In this document: positions 1-10,390 of the stretch, piece after piece | Layout of the letters: every line of letters starts with the position of its first letter | Position numbering within the stretch: position 1 is the stretch's first letter | Assembly: GCA_016794145.1 (NCBI GenBank) | Contig: JAEUKP010000022.1 | Span: 1 to 64,000, forward strand | Reading direction: 5' to 3' | Length of the DNA: 64,000 bases | Origin: Alphaproteobacteria bacterium | GTDB taxonomy: Bacteria; Pseudomonadota; Alphaproteobacteria; Micavibrionales; Micavibrionaceae | Made by a program: the position numbers and the translations under genes | Notes under the pieces: model-generated | Told to the model about the DNA's origin: nothing | Databases searched by the model: none | The model's input: the letters and a program-made list of their open reading frames with translations, nothing else

Positions 1-84
1 GAATAAACGAGCAGCCTCACGCTTGCTCATTCCTTCTTTTATCTGCGCTAAAACTTTGCGACGAAATGTAATCGGATAATGCAT
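1..84 (-). CDS. IS630-family transposase, N-terminal fragment (cut by window edge)
   Basis: Reading leftwards from an ATG at 84, the 28 codons available encode MHYPITFRRKVLAQIKEGMS followed by KREAARLF. This matches the usual start of IS630-type transposases: a short beta start, FRxKVL, a Gly-x-Ser turn and an AAxxF helix of the DNA-binding domain. The rest lies outside the window, so it is unknown whether the element is intact. No terminal inverted repeat could be assigned in the bases between this gene and the next one. IS630 elements insert at TA, which is also the target of the small repeat element at 15506-15600. Confidence 0.6.
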   Translation of the reverse strand, partial: MHYPITFRRKVLAQIKEGMSKREAARLF

Positions 85-171
85 CCCGCATCCTATCACA
101 CAAATATAATACGTCCAATCAATATTTTAAATTACTATAGTTACTGCATGACAAGATAACGACGTAGCCGA

Positions 172-606
172 TCACCTGTAACGTGAGATCATATCGTGGA
201 TATCTTCGTCTAGGAACTCGAAACCTCGGGCCAATTCCTCGATCATGATTTCGCGGATCAAAAGACCCAAATCTTCTCCTGTTTCACACCACACATCCAG
301 TATAGGGCGACGATAAACAATAATCTTGTCTTCGCCGTTCGCAACTTTCTTTTGAACACCTGGCGAGATTTCTTTGGCTGAATGATAAAGAGCCAATAAT
401 TCATAAGGCGTATCAATCTCAAGATCCTGCATTGTTGCGTCATCCGGAAACTCTTCAACCTCAAGAAGAAGGTCATTGCATTTTGCAGATAATTCATCCG
501 GAAGACTTTCCAAAGCCTGACGGGCAAAAACACCGATATCATCGGCAGTCGGAGGAGAGGAAAAATTCATTATGATTTCTTGTCTAGAAACGGCCTTGGC
601 TGTCAT
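172..606 (-). CDS. Zincin-like (PF06262-type) protein lacking the HExxH motif
   Basis: A protein of 144 residues with the layout of the small PF06262 'zincin_1' metallopeptidase family: LESLPDEL near the N terminus, an acidic VEEFPDD segment, ELLALYHS, then IIVYRRPILDVWCETGEDL and a C-terminal helix. Family members carry HExxHHF in that helix, followed by Asp. Here the helix reads IEELARGFEFLDEDIHDM, so both zinc-binding histidines are replaced (Glu and Arg) while the Asp/Glu-rich tail is kept. It is therefore probably not an active protease. A TTG start at 651 is possible, but the ATG at 606 (or 609) is preferred because AGGGAGGAG lies just upstream of it. The MCP terminator at 660-688 separates it from its upstream neighbour, so it probably has its own promoter. 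Confidence 0.65.
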   Translation of the reverse strand: MTAKAVSRQEIIMNFSSPPTADDIGVFARQALESLPDELSAKCNDLLLEVEEFPDDATMQDLEIDTPYELLALYHSAKEISPGVQKKVANGEDKIIVYRRPILDVWCETGEDLGLLIREIMIEELARGFEFLDEDIHDMISRYR

Positions 607-659
607 CATGGACTCCTCCCTTGCGTCAAATTGTTTGATTGATTCGTACAATAGCGTAA

Positions 660-688
660 AAAAGGGAGGATTGGCAATCCTCCCTTTT
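660..688 (-). terminator. Rho-independent terminator of the chemoreceptor gene
   Basis: A perfect 13-bp stem, AAAAGGGAGGATT / AATCCTCCCTTTT, with a 3-base loop. Read on the minus strand it is followed by a run of T. It lies just after the stop codon of the chemoreceptor gene and ends its transcript. Confidence 0.9.
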
Positions 689-704
689 CGAATTACAAAA
701 ATAT

Positions 705-2189
705 CTAATCAACAATATTCGTTGCGGCCGTTTTTGTTTGATCAACAGATACTTTTACATCTTCCAATGCATTGACAATATATCCCAAATTTCCGGTAAC
801 CTCGCCCATTGCTTGGGATGCGCTCTGCATATTTGATGACATATCTCTGGCCACTGCGCTTTGCTCCTCAATCGCGCCTGCAACTCCGGCAACATATCCT
901 CGCGCATTATCAATACAACTCATAATCGACTGCAACCCGTTCGCAACAACCGAAACAACATCCTGAATATTGTTAATCTCTGCACCGATTTTATGTGTTG
1001 CCTCGGCGACCTGTGTTGCCAGCCCCTTGACCTCGGATGCAACGACAGCAAAGCCTTTCCCGGCTTCACCTGCCCTTGCAGCTTCAATCGTTGCGTTCAA
1101 AGATAATAAATTAACCTGTTCTGCAATCTTTTGGATAAGACTGACAATCCCCGACATTGCTTGTGCAGCTTCCAATAATTTCTTTGTTTCTACATCTGTT
1201 TCAACAACTTTTTGAAAGGCTTCATCCGCAGCAGTCGCTGTCTTACTCATGGTTTGAGAAATTTCAACAACAGACGCATGAAGCTCCTCAGCCCCTGCGG
1301 CAACAGTTTGCACATTCGATGTTGTTTCGCTGGCCCCACTCGATGCCGCTGCTGTCTGCTGATTAACAATTCCAACAGCATCATCAATTCTTGACAAATA
1401 ACGGCTCATCTCAGACTTAATGGACTTTAATTGATCAATATTTTTTGTAATATTCGTTGCAAATTTAACAACTTTGAAAACCCGACCATTCAGATCAAGA
1501 ATAGGGTTATAAGATGCCTCAATCCAAACTTCCTTTCCACCTTTTCCTATTCGCTTATACTGAGCACTTTGGTAAACACCAGCGCGTAAATCATCCCAGA
1601 ATTTTCTGTACTCTGCGGTATCGCGATAAGACGGCTCAACAAACATGCTGTGATGTTTTCCTCTGATTTCGGCCAATTCATACCCAAGTGTTTTTAAGAA
1701 ATTTTCATTTGCTGTGATAATTGTTCCGTCAAGATTGAATTCTATAACGGCCTGAGATTTATTAATAGCAACGACCTTTGCCTGATTATCCATGACCGAC
1801 GAATCAGTCCATTCGACAACATACCCATTCCGTTCTTTCTGTTCGTTAAACAAGGGATAAGCCCGCAAGTTAAAGACCATTCCACCAACACGAATAGAGG
1901 TTGAATACGGATCATTTAGCTTTGCAAGCATGCCTCTTTGATGGGCAGGGTTTTTGTGAAAAATATCAATGTTTTTTCCAATCAAATTTTCTACATCGAA
2001 ATGCGGCAGATCTTTCCGGATATCATGCTCTACTTTTCTAAGAAAATTTCTAACAGAATCGTTCATATAAACGATATTCAGGTCGTTATCAGCGATCATA
2101 ACACCTGTTGAAACCCCTGATAAAGCACCGATAAATTTTGAAAAATGGACATGGCTGCCATGTGACTGGGCGGCACGCGAGAAAATCAT
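705..2189 (-). CDS. Soluble methyl-accepting chemotaxis protein with two PAS domains
   Basis: A chemoreceptor of 494 residues. Residues about 15-130 form a PAS-like domain ([15 protein letters not shown]), residues about 140-255 a second PAS domain ([20 protein letters not shown], then [15 protein letters not shown]), and residues about 270-490 the MCP signalling domain. The conserved hairpin tip is visible: [20 protein letters not shown] followed by [15 protein letters not shown]. No transmembrane segment or signal peptide is present, so it should be cytoplasmic and sense an internal signal such as redox state, oxygen or a bound ligand. The start is supported by AAGGAG seven bases upstream. 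It stands alone, with a strong terminator behind it. It could feed the che operon at 22980-28688, but pairing cannot be read from sequence. Confidence 0.93.
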   Translation of the reverse strand: MIFSRAAQSHGSHVHFSKFIGALSGVSTGVMIADNDLNIVYMNDSVRNFLRKVEHDIRKDLPHFDVENLIGKNIDIFHKNPAHQRGMLAKLNDPYSTSIRVGGMVFNLRAYPLFNEQKERNGYVVEWTDSSVMDNQAKVVAINKSQAVIEFNLDGTIITANENFLKTLGYELAEIRGKHHSMFVEPSYRDTAEYRKFWDDLRAGVYQSAQYKRIGKGGKEVWIEASYNPILDLNGRVFKVVKFATNITKNIDQLKSIKSEMSRYLSRIDDAVGIVNQQTAAASSGASETTSNVQTVAAGAEELHASVVEISQTMSKTATAADEAFQKVVETDVETKKLLEAAQAMSGIVSLIQKIAEQVNLLSLNATIEAARAGEAGKGFAVVASEVKGLATQVAEATHKIGAEINNIQDVVSVVANGLQSIMSCIDNARGYVAGVAGAIEEQSAVARDMSSNMQSASQAMGEVTGNLGYIVNALEDVKVSVDQTKTAATNIVD

Positions 2190-2300
2190 CTATATCTCCT
2201 TAGTTAGAATAAGTATTGCATTACACAGAAACTAAAAACTGTAATACTCAGACCACCAGAATATACTTCACTCAGATTTTCTCAACCACACATCGAAAAT

Positions 2301-3248
2301 TTAGATTTTTAAACTCTCCGCTTTGGGCATATCTGCCATCGCTTTATCAATATCATCTGAAAACGGCATCGCCGTCTGCGTCCCTATTTTCAAGCATGTC
2401 AGGCTCCCTGCAACACTGGCACGACGCATCGCCTCTGTCAATTCTATGCCGTCATGAATCGCTGCGGCAAGAGTACCACAGTATGCATCCCCGGCACCAG
2501 TGATATCAACAACCTGAGATTGATCGATCGGCATGATCGGAACCCCCCAGGCTTTTCCATCTTTTGTAACCGCAACCGACCCACCCCTTCCAATCGTAAT
2601 GATGCAGGTCAATTGTCCTTCAATGGCAAGAGCCTGGGCAAGTTTAATCGCGTTATTTTCTGTTTTAAGATTAAGCTTCGCTGCAATCTGTCTGGCTTCA
2701 ATACTGTTCACAATTAAATAATCAAGAAGGCCAAATGCTTTTTTAGGAAGTGTGATCGCGGGGGCAAGGTTCAAAATTGTTTTGACCCCTCTGCTATGGG
2801 CACGCTCCAACAACGTAATTGTCTGGTCAACAGGAAGCTCCATCTGCATCAACAGAACATTTCCTTTATTCAGAATTTCATCAGGAACCTGATCATGAAT
2901 AACCTCTTTATTGGCACCTGACATCACAATAATGGTATTTTCACCCGTTTTATCGCGGCTTACAACCGCGAGACCGGTGTCTTCGTTATCCGTATAAGCA
3001 ACACCGGACACCATAACACCGTTGGCCTTTAATTCTTCGCGCAAAATCTTACCATAATCATCATTTCCAACACGACCGATCAAAGCAACTTTTGAACTGC
3101 TCGCACGGGCCGCAGCCAGGGCCTGATTTCCACCTTTCCCACCAGGTGAATGAACATAACCTTTGGAAAGAACCGTCTCGCCCGGTTCAGGGAAATTTTC
3201 CAGTTGGACAGAAATGTCCATATTAAGAGATCCGAAAACAATAATCAT
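2301..3248 (-). CDS. rbsK: Ribokinase (PfkB-family sugar kinase)
   Basis: A PfkB-family carbohydrate kinase of 315 residues, the usual ribokinase length, expected to phosphorylate D-ribose to ribose 5-phosphate. The N-terminal signature is IIVFGSLNMDISVQLENFPE followed by PGGKGGNQALAAAR, the substrate-binding glycine motif typical of ribokinases. The C-terminal signature DITGAGDAYCGTLAAA contains the catalytic Asp (GAGD) and the anion hole. No ribose transporter, RbsD or LacI-type regulator lies nearby, so the substrate is assigned by family only; another pentose or nucleoside remains possible. The ribosome-binding site is weak (GAATGAAGA directly before ATG). It is divergent from hemA, sharing the 134-bp gap between them. 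Confidence 0.85.
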   Translation of the reverse strand: MIIVFGSLNMDISVQLENFPEPGETVLSKGYVHSPGGKGGNQALAAARASSSKVALIGRVGNDDYGKILREELKANGVMVSGVAYTDNEDTGLAVVSRDKTGENTIIVMSGANKEVIHDQVPDEILNKGNVLLMQMELPVDQTITLLERAHSRGVKTILNLAPAITLPKKAFGLLDYLIVNSIEARQIAAKLNLKTENNAIKLAQALAIEGQLTCIITIGRGGSVAVTKDGKAWGVPIMPIDQSQVVDITGAGDAYCGTLAAAIHDGIELTEAMRRASVAGSLTCLKIGTQTAMPFSDDIDKAMADMPKAESLKI

Positions 3249-3382
3249 TCTTCATTCTAACATAATTTAAATAGAAACAATACACGCAATGCAACATAAG
3301 ATCTGACAATAAAAATATTTTTTGGCAAACCGTTTGCAACGGTTTATAACTGGAAAATAAAATAGAAAGACCGTAAAGCAGA

Positions 3383-4606
3383 ATGGATTACCCCAGTTTT
3401 TTTAAAGCCCGTATCGCAGACCTGAAACAAGAAGGCCGTTACCGCAATTTTGCAAATCTTGAGCGTTTAGCGGGTCGCTTTCCAACTGCACTTTACCATG
3501 ATCCTTCTGGATCAAACCGTGAGGTGACCATCTGGTGCAGCAATGATTATCTGGGAATGGGACAAAACCCAAAGGTTTTGAATGCCATGCACGATGCCCT
3601 TGATAAATCAGGCGCGGGAGCAGGAGGAACCCGAAATATTTCTGGTACAACAAAATATATTGTCGACCTAGAATCTTCCTTATCGGATCTGCACCATAAA
3701 GATTCCGCTCTTGTCTTCCCCTCTGGCTATACTGCCAATGAAGGGGCTTTATCAACGATCACAAGCCTGTTACCTGATTGCCATGTTTTTTCGGATGCTT
3801 TGAACCATGCCTCAATGATCCATGGTATTCGCGATGGAAAATCCACGAAACATATTTACAGGCATAATGATCTGAACCATCTTGAAGATCTATTAAAATC
3901 ATCACCTGCAGACACTCCTAAATTGATCGCCTTTGAATCTGTGTATTCGATGGAAGGAGATATCGCCCCAATCAAAGATATTTGTGATCTTGCTCAACGA
4001 TATCATGCGATGACTTATCTTGATGAAGTCCATGCCGTTGGCGTTTACGGTCCACGCGGAGGGGGCGTTGCCGAAGAACAGGGTGTCATGGATCGTATCG
4101 ATATCATCGAAGGCACTTTTGGTAAGGCCTATGGGTTAATGGGGGGATTTGTGACCGGGAATTCTGCAGTCATTGACGCCATTCGGTCATACTCTGGTAA
4201 CTTTATTTTCACAACAGCCCTCCCTCCTGTTTTGTGTGCCGGAGCCCTCGCAAGTGTCGAATATCTGAAAACATCTTCTGTTGAACGCAATATTGTCAGG
4301 CAAAATGCACGTCTTTTAAAATCAAAACTCGACTCTCTTGGGTTATCTTATTTGCCAGGAGATAGCCATATCGTCCCTTTGATGGTCGGAGATTCAACCT
4401 GTTGCAAGGCATTAACAGACTCTTTGCTTCAAAACCATGATATCTATGTCCAACCTATTAATTATCCAACTGTTCCAAAAGGAACCGAACGAATGAGGCT
4501 AACAGCAACAGCCGTTCATACTACAACACATATTGATCATCTGGTTCTATCGTTAAAGAAAATATGGACTGAGAACCATGATCTTTTAAACCTGCGTGCG
4601 GCTTAA
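3383..4606 (+). CDS. hemA: 5-aminolevulinate synthase
   Basis: A PLP-dependent synthase of 407 residues that condenses glycine and succinyl-CoA to 5-aminolevulinate, the first step of haem synthesis in Alphaproteobacteria (Shemin route). Visible family marks are [15 protein letters not shown] at the N terminus, the glycine-rich [29 protein letters not shown] with the cofactor-contacting Asp214 and His217, and EGTFGKAYG, where Lys248 should carry PLP. Length and motifs agree with full activity. The next gene begins 69 bp downstream. The aerobic coproporphyrinogen oxidase gene hemF lies about 10 kb away. No regulatory site was recognised upstream, although an AT-rich stretch precedes the start. 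Confidence 0.97.
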   Translation: MDYPSFFKARIADLKQEGRYRNFANLERLAGRFPTALYHDPSGSNREVTIWCSNDYLGMGQNPKVLNAMHDALDKSGAGAGGTRNISGTTKYIVDLESSLSDLHHKDSALVFPSGYTANEGALSTITSLLPDCHVFSDALNHASMIHGIRDGKSTKHIYRHNDLNHLEDLLKSSPADTPKLIAFESVYSMEGDIAPIKDICDLAQRYHAMTYLDEVHAVGVYGPRGGGVAEEQGVMDRIDIIEGTFGKAYGLMGGFVTGNSAVIDAIRSYSGNFIFTTALPPVLCAGALASVEYLKTSSVERNIVRQNARLLKSKLDSLGLSYLPGDSHIVPLMVGDSTCCKALTDSLLQNHDIYVQPINYPTVPKGTERMRLTATAVHTTTHIDHLVLSLKKIWTENHDLLNLRAA

Positions 4607-4675
4607 ATTTATATAATCTTCTTTGCGTTTTTGCTCCTTCATGTTACCATATTTCCTTCACCATAGGGGATCAGT

Positions 4676-5098
4676 ATGGCACAATCCTATTTACAAAAAT
4701 GCATCCTGGAAGCCTTGGCCAAAGCCAAGGGCAATGAAACAAAAGCAAGGGCTTTGATTGCGGCCCAGGCTCTTGATGATCATGATCTCTTGATCGCCCT
4801 ATCAAAACCACATTTATCCGGGATTGTGGCCCATGCGGTTGGTCGCCAATCGATTCAGATCAAAGCAAAAAAGGATCGTCTCGAAGATTTACCTCCATTG
4901 CCCAAACCTCCCTCATCAAAAGGAACCAAAGAAAATGATTTTGCCCTCGACCTGTTAAAGGCACTGGGTGGAAATAATGTGGCAAAATTCGGGGTTGAAG
5001 ATGCGGCCCCCCGTGTTGGCAAAAAGCCAGCGTCACAGCAACATGTAAATGCCTTGAAATTAATGGCCGCAAAAAGCAAAACAAATAAAAAACGGTAG
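4676..5098 (+). CDS. Small lysine-rich hypothetical protein
   Basis: 140 residues, not recognised. The N-terminal 50 residues look helical (LQKCILEALAKAKGNETKAR) and resemble the start of short conserved proteins seen beside AmgK-type kinases in some Alphaproteobacteria, but I cannot name a family. The middle is rich in proline and lysine, and the C terminus is strongly basic (KLMAAKSKTNKKR), which would suit nucleic-acid or ribosome contact. There is no signal peptide or membrane segment. A GGGGATCAGT stretch precedes the ATG. The kinase gene starts 6 bp after its stop, so the two are very likely co-transcribed and perhaps translationally coupled. Confidence 0.7.
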   Translation: MAQSYLQKCILEALAKAKGNETKARALIAAQALDDHDLLIALSKPHLSGIVAHAVGRQSIQIKAKKDRLEDLPPLPKPPSSKGTKENDFALDLLKALGGNNVAKFGVEDAAPRVGKKPASQQHVNALKLMAAKSKTNKKR

Positions 5099-5104
5099 AG
5101 TCTC

Positions 5105-6175
5105 TTGTCTTTAAATAGCCCTCTTCTTCAGGTTCAACGGATTGAATTTTTGCGGAATTCAGGATGGGCTGGTTCGCATGAAATTCCGATTAGTGGTGAC
5201 TGGTCACAACGGGCGTTTTTCCGGATGGATCGAAAAGGAAAGACCTCAATCTTAATCCAATCTTTTCCTGATGATGATCCACGGGCAACCCCGGGCCACA
5301 GATTAAAAGATTTTGTTAGAATTTCAGAATATCTAAATGAATTGGGACTTTCTGCGCCTGATATCTATGCTCAAGACATGGCACACGGGCTTTTGCTGGT
5401 TGAAGATTTTGGATCACAAGATTTTCTATCTCTCATTCTACAAAGCAAAGGGATGGAAAGGGATATGTATCTTCTTGCAACATCCTCTTTGAAATACCTT
5501 TATAAAAAAACAGAATTTATTGCGATTGATCTTCCCGACTATTTTTCCAGCCATATCCACAAAGGTCACCAACGCGTTGTAGATTGGTACATCCCGGCTG
5601 TTCTGGGCCGTACAAATTCCGATCAGATGGTCACAGACTATTTGGCGATCTGGAAACAGATTGAAAAAGAACTCCCTCCACCACGGCGCCGTTTCGTACA
5701 TGGAGATTTTCATCCTGGGAATTTGATGTGGCTCCCCGCTCGCCAACATTTCAGGCAGGCCGGTTTTCTTGATTTTCAACAGGCCATGATTGGTCCAACT
5801 CCGTATGACCTGGTTAATCTGTTAGAAGATGCTCGCCGTGAAGTCCCAATTGAATTGCGCGAAGAATGTCTGCGTTTTTATACTGATGGATTATCAAATG
5901 AAGATCGTGAAAATATTCTCGCGTGGTATCCTGTTTTGGCAACGCAATTTCACTGCCGTGTTATCGGGCAAGCGATTCGCCTTGCACTTCGCGACCAAAA
6001 AACGCGTTTACTATCCATCATCCCGGTTCTGCGCCGCCACATTATCCGTGATCTGGGAAATCCACATTTAAAATTGTTAAAAGACTGGTTTTTATCCCAA
6101 GGGATTGATTTTCATGAAACGACACCCCTTGATCTTGAAAAAATAAAGGGTTTTATTCGCCCGGACGCGCATTGA
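5105..6175 (+). CDS. AmgK-like aminoglycoside-phosphotransferase-fold sugar kinase
   Basis: A phosphotransferase of 356 residues with the APH fold. The catalytic loop FVHGDFHPGNLMW carries the catalytic Asp, and GFLDFQQAMIGPTPYDLVNL is the metal-binding DFG-like segment. The order and spacing fit AmgK, the anomeric N-acetylmuramate/N-acetylglucosamine kinase of a peptidoglycan recycling pathway that bypasses de novo UDP-MurNAc synthesis and fosfomycin sensitivity. The partner nucleotidyltransferase MurU is not next to it, so the substrate is inferred. The start is TTG with GGTAGAG upstream. The next in-frame ATG would remove the conserved DWSQRAFFRMD segment, so TTG is preferred. The gene begins 6 bp after the preceding small gene. 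Confidence 0.8.
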   Translation: MSLNSPLLQVQRIEFLRNSGWAGSHEIPISGDWSQRAFFRMDRKGKTSILIQSFPDDDPRATPGHRLKDFVRISEYLNELGLSAPDIYAQDMAHGLLLVEDFGSQDFLSLILQSKGMERDMYLLATSSLKYLYKKTEFIAIDLPDYFSSHIHKGHQRVVDWYIPAVLGRTNSDQMVTDYLAIWKQIEKELPPPRRRFVHGDFHPGNLMWLPARQHFRQAGFLDFQQAMIGPTPYDLVNLLEDARREVPIELREECLRFYTDGLSNEDRENILAWYPVLATQFHCRVIGQAIRLALRDQKTRLLSIIPVLRRHIIRDLGNPHLKLLKDWFLSQGIDFHETTPLDLEKIKGFIRPDAH

Positions 6176-6234
6176 TCTTTCTTGCATTTTCTGGTGTTTT
6201 TCCTTAATTTGGCCGCCGTATTCCCAGAAAATGA

Positions 6235-7473
<1,239 letters not shown>

Positions 7474-7594
7474 CTATCTGCGACGAGCAATCCAGGGTAT
7501 CCGATTTCTATTTCGAAGTACCAAGTCGTACACAAACCTATCAGATATATTCGACCTAGATAATCGACTGGCGTTCAAACAGGTATAGCAGAAT

Positions 7595-7723
7595 TCAAAT
7601 AAAATGATTCAAATTTAAGCTGGAGATTTTCCCCCTCCCCCCTCCCTCTCCTAAGTCTCTTTCACTGGGGAGAGAGGGAGGGGGGAGGAGGCGAGTTCAT
7701 AAAAATAAGCTTATTTTATTTGA
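7595..7723. repeat. Nested palindromic element
   Basis: The outer arms TCAAATAAAAT (7595-7605) and ATTTTATTTGA (7713-7723) are exact inverted repeats. Inside them is a pyrimidine/purine palindrome: CCTCCCCCCTCCCTCTC near 7630-7650 pairs with GAGAGGGAGGGGGGAGG near 7671-7689. The 297-bp spacer holds no credible gene. The same architecture, AAATAA-type outer arms around a GC-rich inner hairpin, recurs at 57119-57236. It could be a miniature mobile element or a bidirectional terminator between the converging genes. Confidence 0.6.
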
Positions 7724-7770
7724 CGTAGACTATATGTTTTTCTGGAGTGCAAAATACGGCAAGACATTCT

Positions 7771-9051
7771 CTATCGAAAATTGGGGTCTGATCTTGCCCC
7801 TGGATCTGCCGCGCTTTTTATGGGGCGTCTGGATGGTAGAAAGTTGCCAGAAAGATTCACTAATATACTTCGTCGTACCGCCCCCCAATTAAAATCATGG
7901 GAGATAATTATCCTTGTTAAATCCGGGCTGGCTTTGGCCAGAAAACAACCTGCCAGATGTCCGATTTTATAAGGGGCTGTATCGCAAGTTGGAACGATGC
8001 TTGGACTTGGAAATTGAGCTGGGATTTCATCTGGAGTGTCCGATATGACTTTCTCTCTCACCATATAGGGATCAACCCACACACGAATACGCGCGATCGC
8101 TTGCTCCACAGTCATTGCAAGGTTTTGTGTGCCCCCTAGAAGGGTTCTGGCAAGCTTTTCATATTCTTCTTTCCGTGCGGCGATGTCATCAAGTGTTTCA
8201 ATGGTAAGGTTGGTGCGTTGTCGGGCAGAGTTATCAATTGATGAAAAACGATGCTTGCTGAGGGTTATCAAAGAAGTAATCTGTGAGGAACCTAAGAATT
8301 CCTGAAGATCTTCGATATGGGCTGACTGTCGGTGTAAAGCAGCATAACTTTGGTATACCCCTGTCAGATGGTTCCGGATAAATGAGTTATCTCGAAACGA
8401 TGCGGGAAGTTCTGTGTGATGAATATTACCAACCATTACATATCTGAATGTTTTTTGTACAAAAGCTTTTTGTAGCTTTATGAGAACAGCCAAAGGGTTT
8501 TGATCAGTTAATGTATCGATATATTTTCCATCTGGCGCGGGTAAAATTCCTGGAATGGCCGTTGCTTTTAAAAGAATATCAACCAGAGATGTGCTTCCAT
8601 CCGCATGGCTGTATTCTGGTCCTGAGGCATGAGATATTTTTGAAATTCTTTGGGAATCCCCATCGATTGCATGCGTCCTGATAAAGATATTTCCTGTTAC
8701 ATCAGCGAGAGTTTTTTTTCCAAAAACATTTTCAAGAGCAGTCTTTAAGCCTGTTGGATCAAAGTGTCTGTTTTTGCGTGCAACGGCTTGTGATAGGAAA
8801 AATTTACGATCAGGTAAAACATTTGGGAGTTCCCTCATGAACACATCAAGAATTTCTTCTGCGGATTTAAAGTGCAGTCCAAGCGCGACAATTGCTCCAC
8901 CAGAATCGGCTATAATTGAAGGAAAAAGGTTGGGAATGCGTTTGCCTGTTATCAACTCAATAATGGCACACTTAATAAGTTGTCCTAAAACAAGAGTCCC
9001 ACCCCCATGGAGCTGTAAAATCGGATGGGCATCTTCGGTAGAATGCGGCAT
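7771..9051 (-). CDS. Patatin-like phospholipase, divergent
   Basis: A protein of 426 residues whose N-terminal half, about residues 10-190, follows the patatin fold. The oxyanion region is LHGGG (residues 14-18) without the usual following Arg-Gly. The nucleophile elbow reads IIADSGGAI, with Ser50 but Ala in place of the first Gly of GxSxG. The acid partner is probably Asp179 in YIDTLTDQNP, where families usually have DGG or DGA. The C-terminal 200 residues are unrecognised. It may cleave acyl chains from phospholipids, but the altered motifs make activity uncertain. There is no signal peptide. It follows the second patatin gene in the same direction with a 92-bp gap, and the two may be ancient paralogues. 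Confidence 0.75.
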   Translation of the reverse strand: MPHSTEDAHPILQLHGGGTLVLGQLIKCAIIELITGKRIPNLFPSIIADSGGAIVALGLHFKSAEEILDVFMRELPNVLPDRKFFLSQAVARKNRHFDPTGLKTALENVFGKKTLADVTGNIFIRTHAIDGDSQRISKISHASGPEYSHADGSTSLVDILLKATAIPGILPAPDGKYIDTLTDQNPLAVLIKLQKAFVQKTFRYVMVGNIHHTELPASFRDNSFIRNHLTGVYQSYAALHRQSAHIEDLQEFLGSSQITSLITLSKHRFSSIDNSARQRTNLTIETLDDIAARKEEYEKLARTLLGGTQNLAMTVEQAIARIRVWVDPYMVREKVISDTPDEIPAQFPSPSIVPTCDTAPYKIGHLAGCFLAKASPDLTRIIISHDFNWGAVRRSILVNLSGNFLPSRRPIKSAADPGARSDPNFR

Positions 9052-9143
9052 AAAAAATTTCTTTTTTCTATAATAAATCTTATAGATTTGTAGTCGATCT
9101 GCTTGGTTTTGCCAAACAAATTATCAAGGCTTTATTCTTTATT

Positions 9144-10313
9144 TTATCTCATCTCATAATTTTTGATTAATAATTCGCATAACTCATCGAAAGCTTTGCG
9201 ATTTTCTTCTAAGGTCATTTCAAAGAAGTTTTTAAGACGATGAATGTTCTCAGGGCTTGCATCATCAATTTTGATATTCGGGTAATCTTCTAAATAGGGG
9301 CCAGAAACCATTGATTTATTAAAAACATAAAGATTCCCCCCCATCTCTGTTTCAAAAGCCTCTATCAAAGCGGTTTCCGGCGCATGAAAAAAGATATTAA
9401 TAAGCGGCATATCATTTTTAGGGTCAACAACGCCCAAAGATCCATATCTATCCCAATCGTCTTTCCGAATTGATGTATTGGAATAGCCCGTTCCCAAAAC
9501 AATCATAATAAGGGGCCGATTAGGTGGTAAATGAGGCCGCAAAGCGCCCATATAACTGATACACGGATTGTCAAAGACACTCCCGTCAATCGCGGCAATT
9601 GATCCAGTGGGACTGTCGGGAGTTTTCTTAACAGGGAAGGAATAACACTGGAAATAAGTGGGTGCCGCCGTACTTCCCATGACGGCATCATAAATACTTA
9701 CCTCTGGACAGGGGGGGCCATTTACAGCCCCTTCGAATTTCAGGTTTTTTAACCACATTGCATGCCCTCCCTCATTTAGGAAAGGGTTTCCACGATGTTG
9801 TCGCCCTTGGGATGCATTTTTGTAACTCGCCGTCCCTTCAATATTGTAAACTGGGATTATCAGACTTTTAAGAGAATCCGACATCTTTTGGCGCCCATAC
9901 AAAGCACGCAAAGACCGGCCCAAACTTGCCTGTTCATAATGTCCATGTCTGACAAGATTTCCAAGCTGTTCGAACCCTAATGTCCGATTGTTAAAATCGT
10001 GAATCATACTACGAAGAGACCGGAAAGAATCCCGTGGGAAAATGTGCCCCCCTTCACGTTCATAAAACCGGACCATATGACGAGCCCTGAATTTCGGCTT
10101 GGATGGATCATGTGGATCCGGGATGTTTAACCCCGCATTCAAAATCGATCCGGTAGAAGGTCCCATAAAAATATCGACCATATCGGTCATATAAAGACCC
10201 GTGACTTCTTCGATGCGTTGCATAAAATGTGCGGGAATAAGCCCACGCATCCCGCCACCATAATTATAAAGGGCGATAATCGGTTTTTCTGAAAAAGTCA
10301 TGGTGTGGGTCAT
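9144..10313 (-). CDS. Patatin-like phospholipase with intact catalytic motifs
   Basis: A patatin family protein of 389 residues, probably a serine lipase or phospholipase A. All three motifs are present: the oxyanion loop YNYGGGMRGLIP (residues 17-27), the nucleophile elbow GPSTGS with Ser53, and the catalytic Asp243 in AIDGSVFDNP. The region between residues 60 and 240 is helical. There is no signal peptide, so it would act in the cytoplasm or be exported by a non-Sec route. Related patatins act as bacterial effectors (ExoU or VipD class) or as CBASS effectors (CapV), but no cyclic-nucleotide synthase or secretion gene is nearby, so its role is open. A second ATG lies four codons in; neither start has a good ribosome-binding site. 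Confidence 0.88.
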   Translation of the reverse strand: MTHTMTFSEKPIIALYNYGGGMRGLIPAHFMQRIEEVTGLYMTDMVDIFMGPSTGSILNAGLNIPDPHDPSKPKFRARHMVRFYEREGGHIFPRDSFRSLRSMIHDFNNRTLGFEQLGNLVRHGHYEQASLGRSLRALYGRQKMSDSLKSLIIPVYNIEGTASYKNASQGRQHRGNPFLNEGGHAMWLKNLKFEGAVNGPPCPEVSIYDAVMGSTAAPTYFQCYSFPVKKTPDSPTGSIAAIDGSVFDNPCISYMGALRPHLPPNRPLIMIVLGTGYSNTSIRKDDWDRYGSLGVVDPKNDMPLINIFFHAPETALIEAFETEMGGNLYVFNKSMVSGPYLEDYPNIKIDDASPENIHRLKNFFEMTLEENRKAFDELCELLIKNYEMR

Positions 10314-10390
10314 AAAAAAGATACTGAAGGCAGTTAGGTATGATTCTGTCCGAAGGAGTTTACCCTAAAAATCTTGCTCAGAACACCATC

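Noticed and set aside
9144..10313. Possible CBASS or other defence operon around the patatin genes.
   Set aside because: No nucleotide cyclase, sensor or other defence gene is adjacent, so patatin domains alone do not support it.
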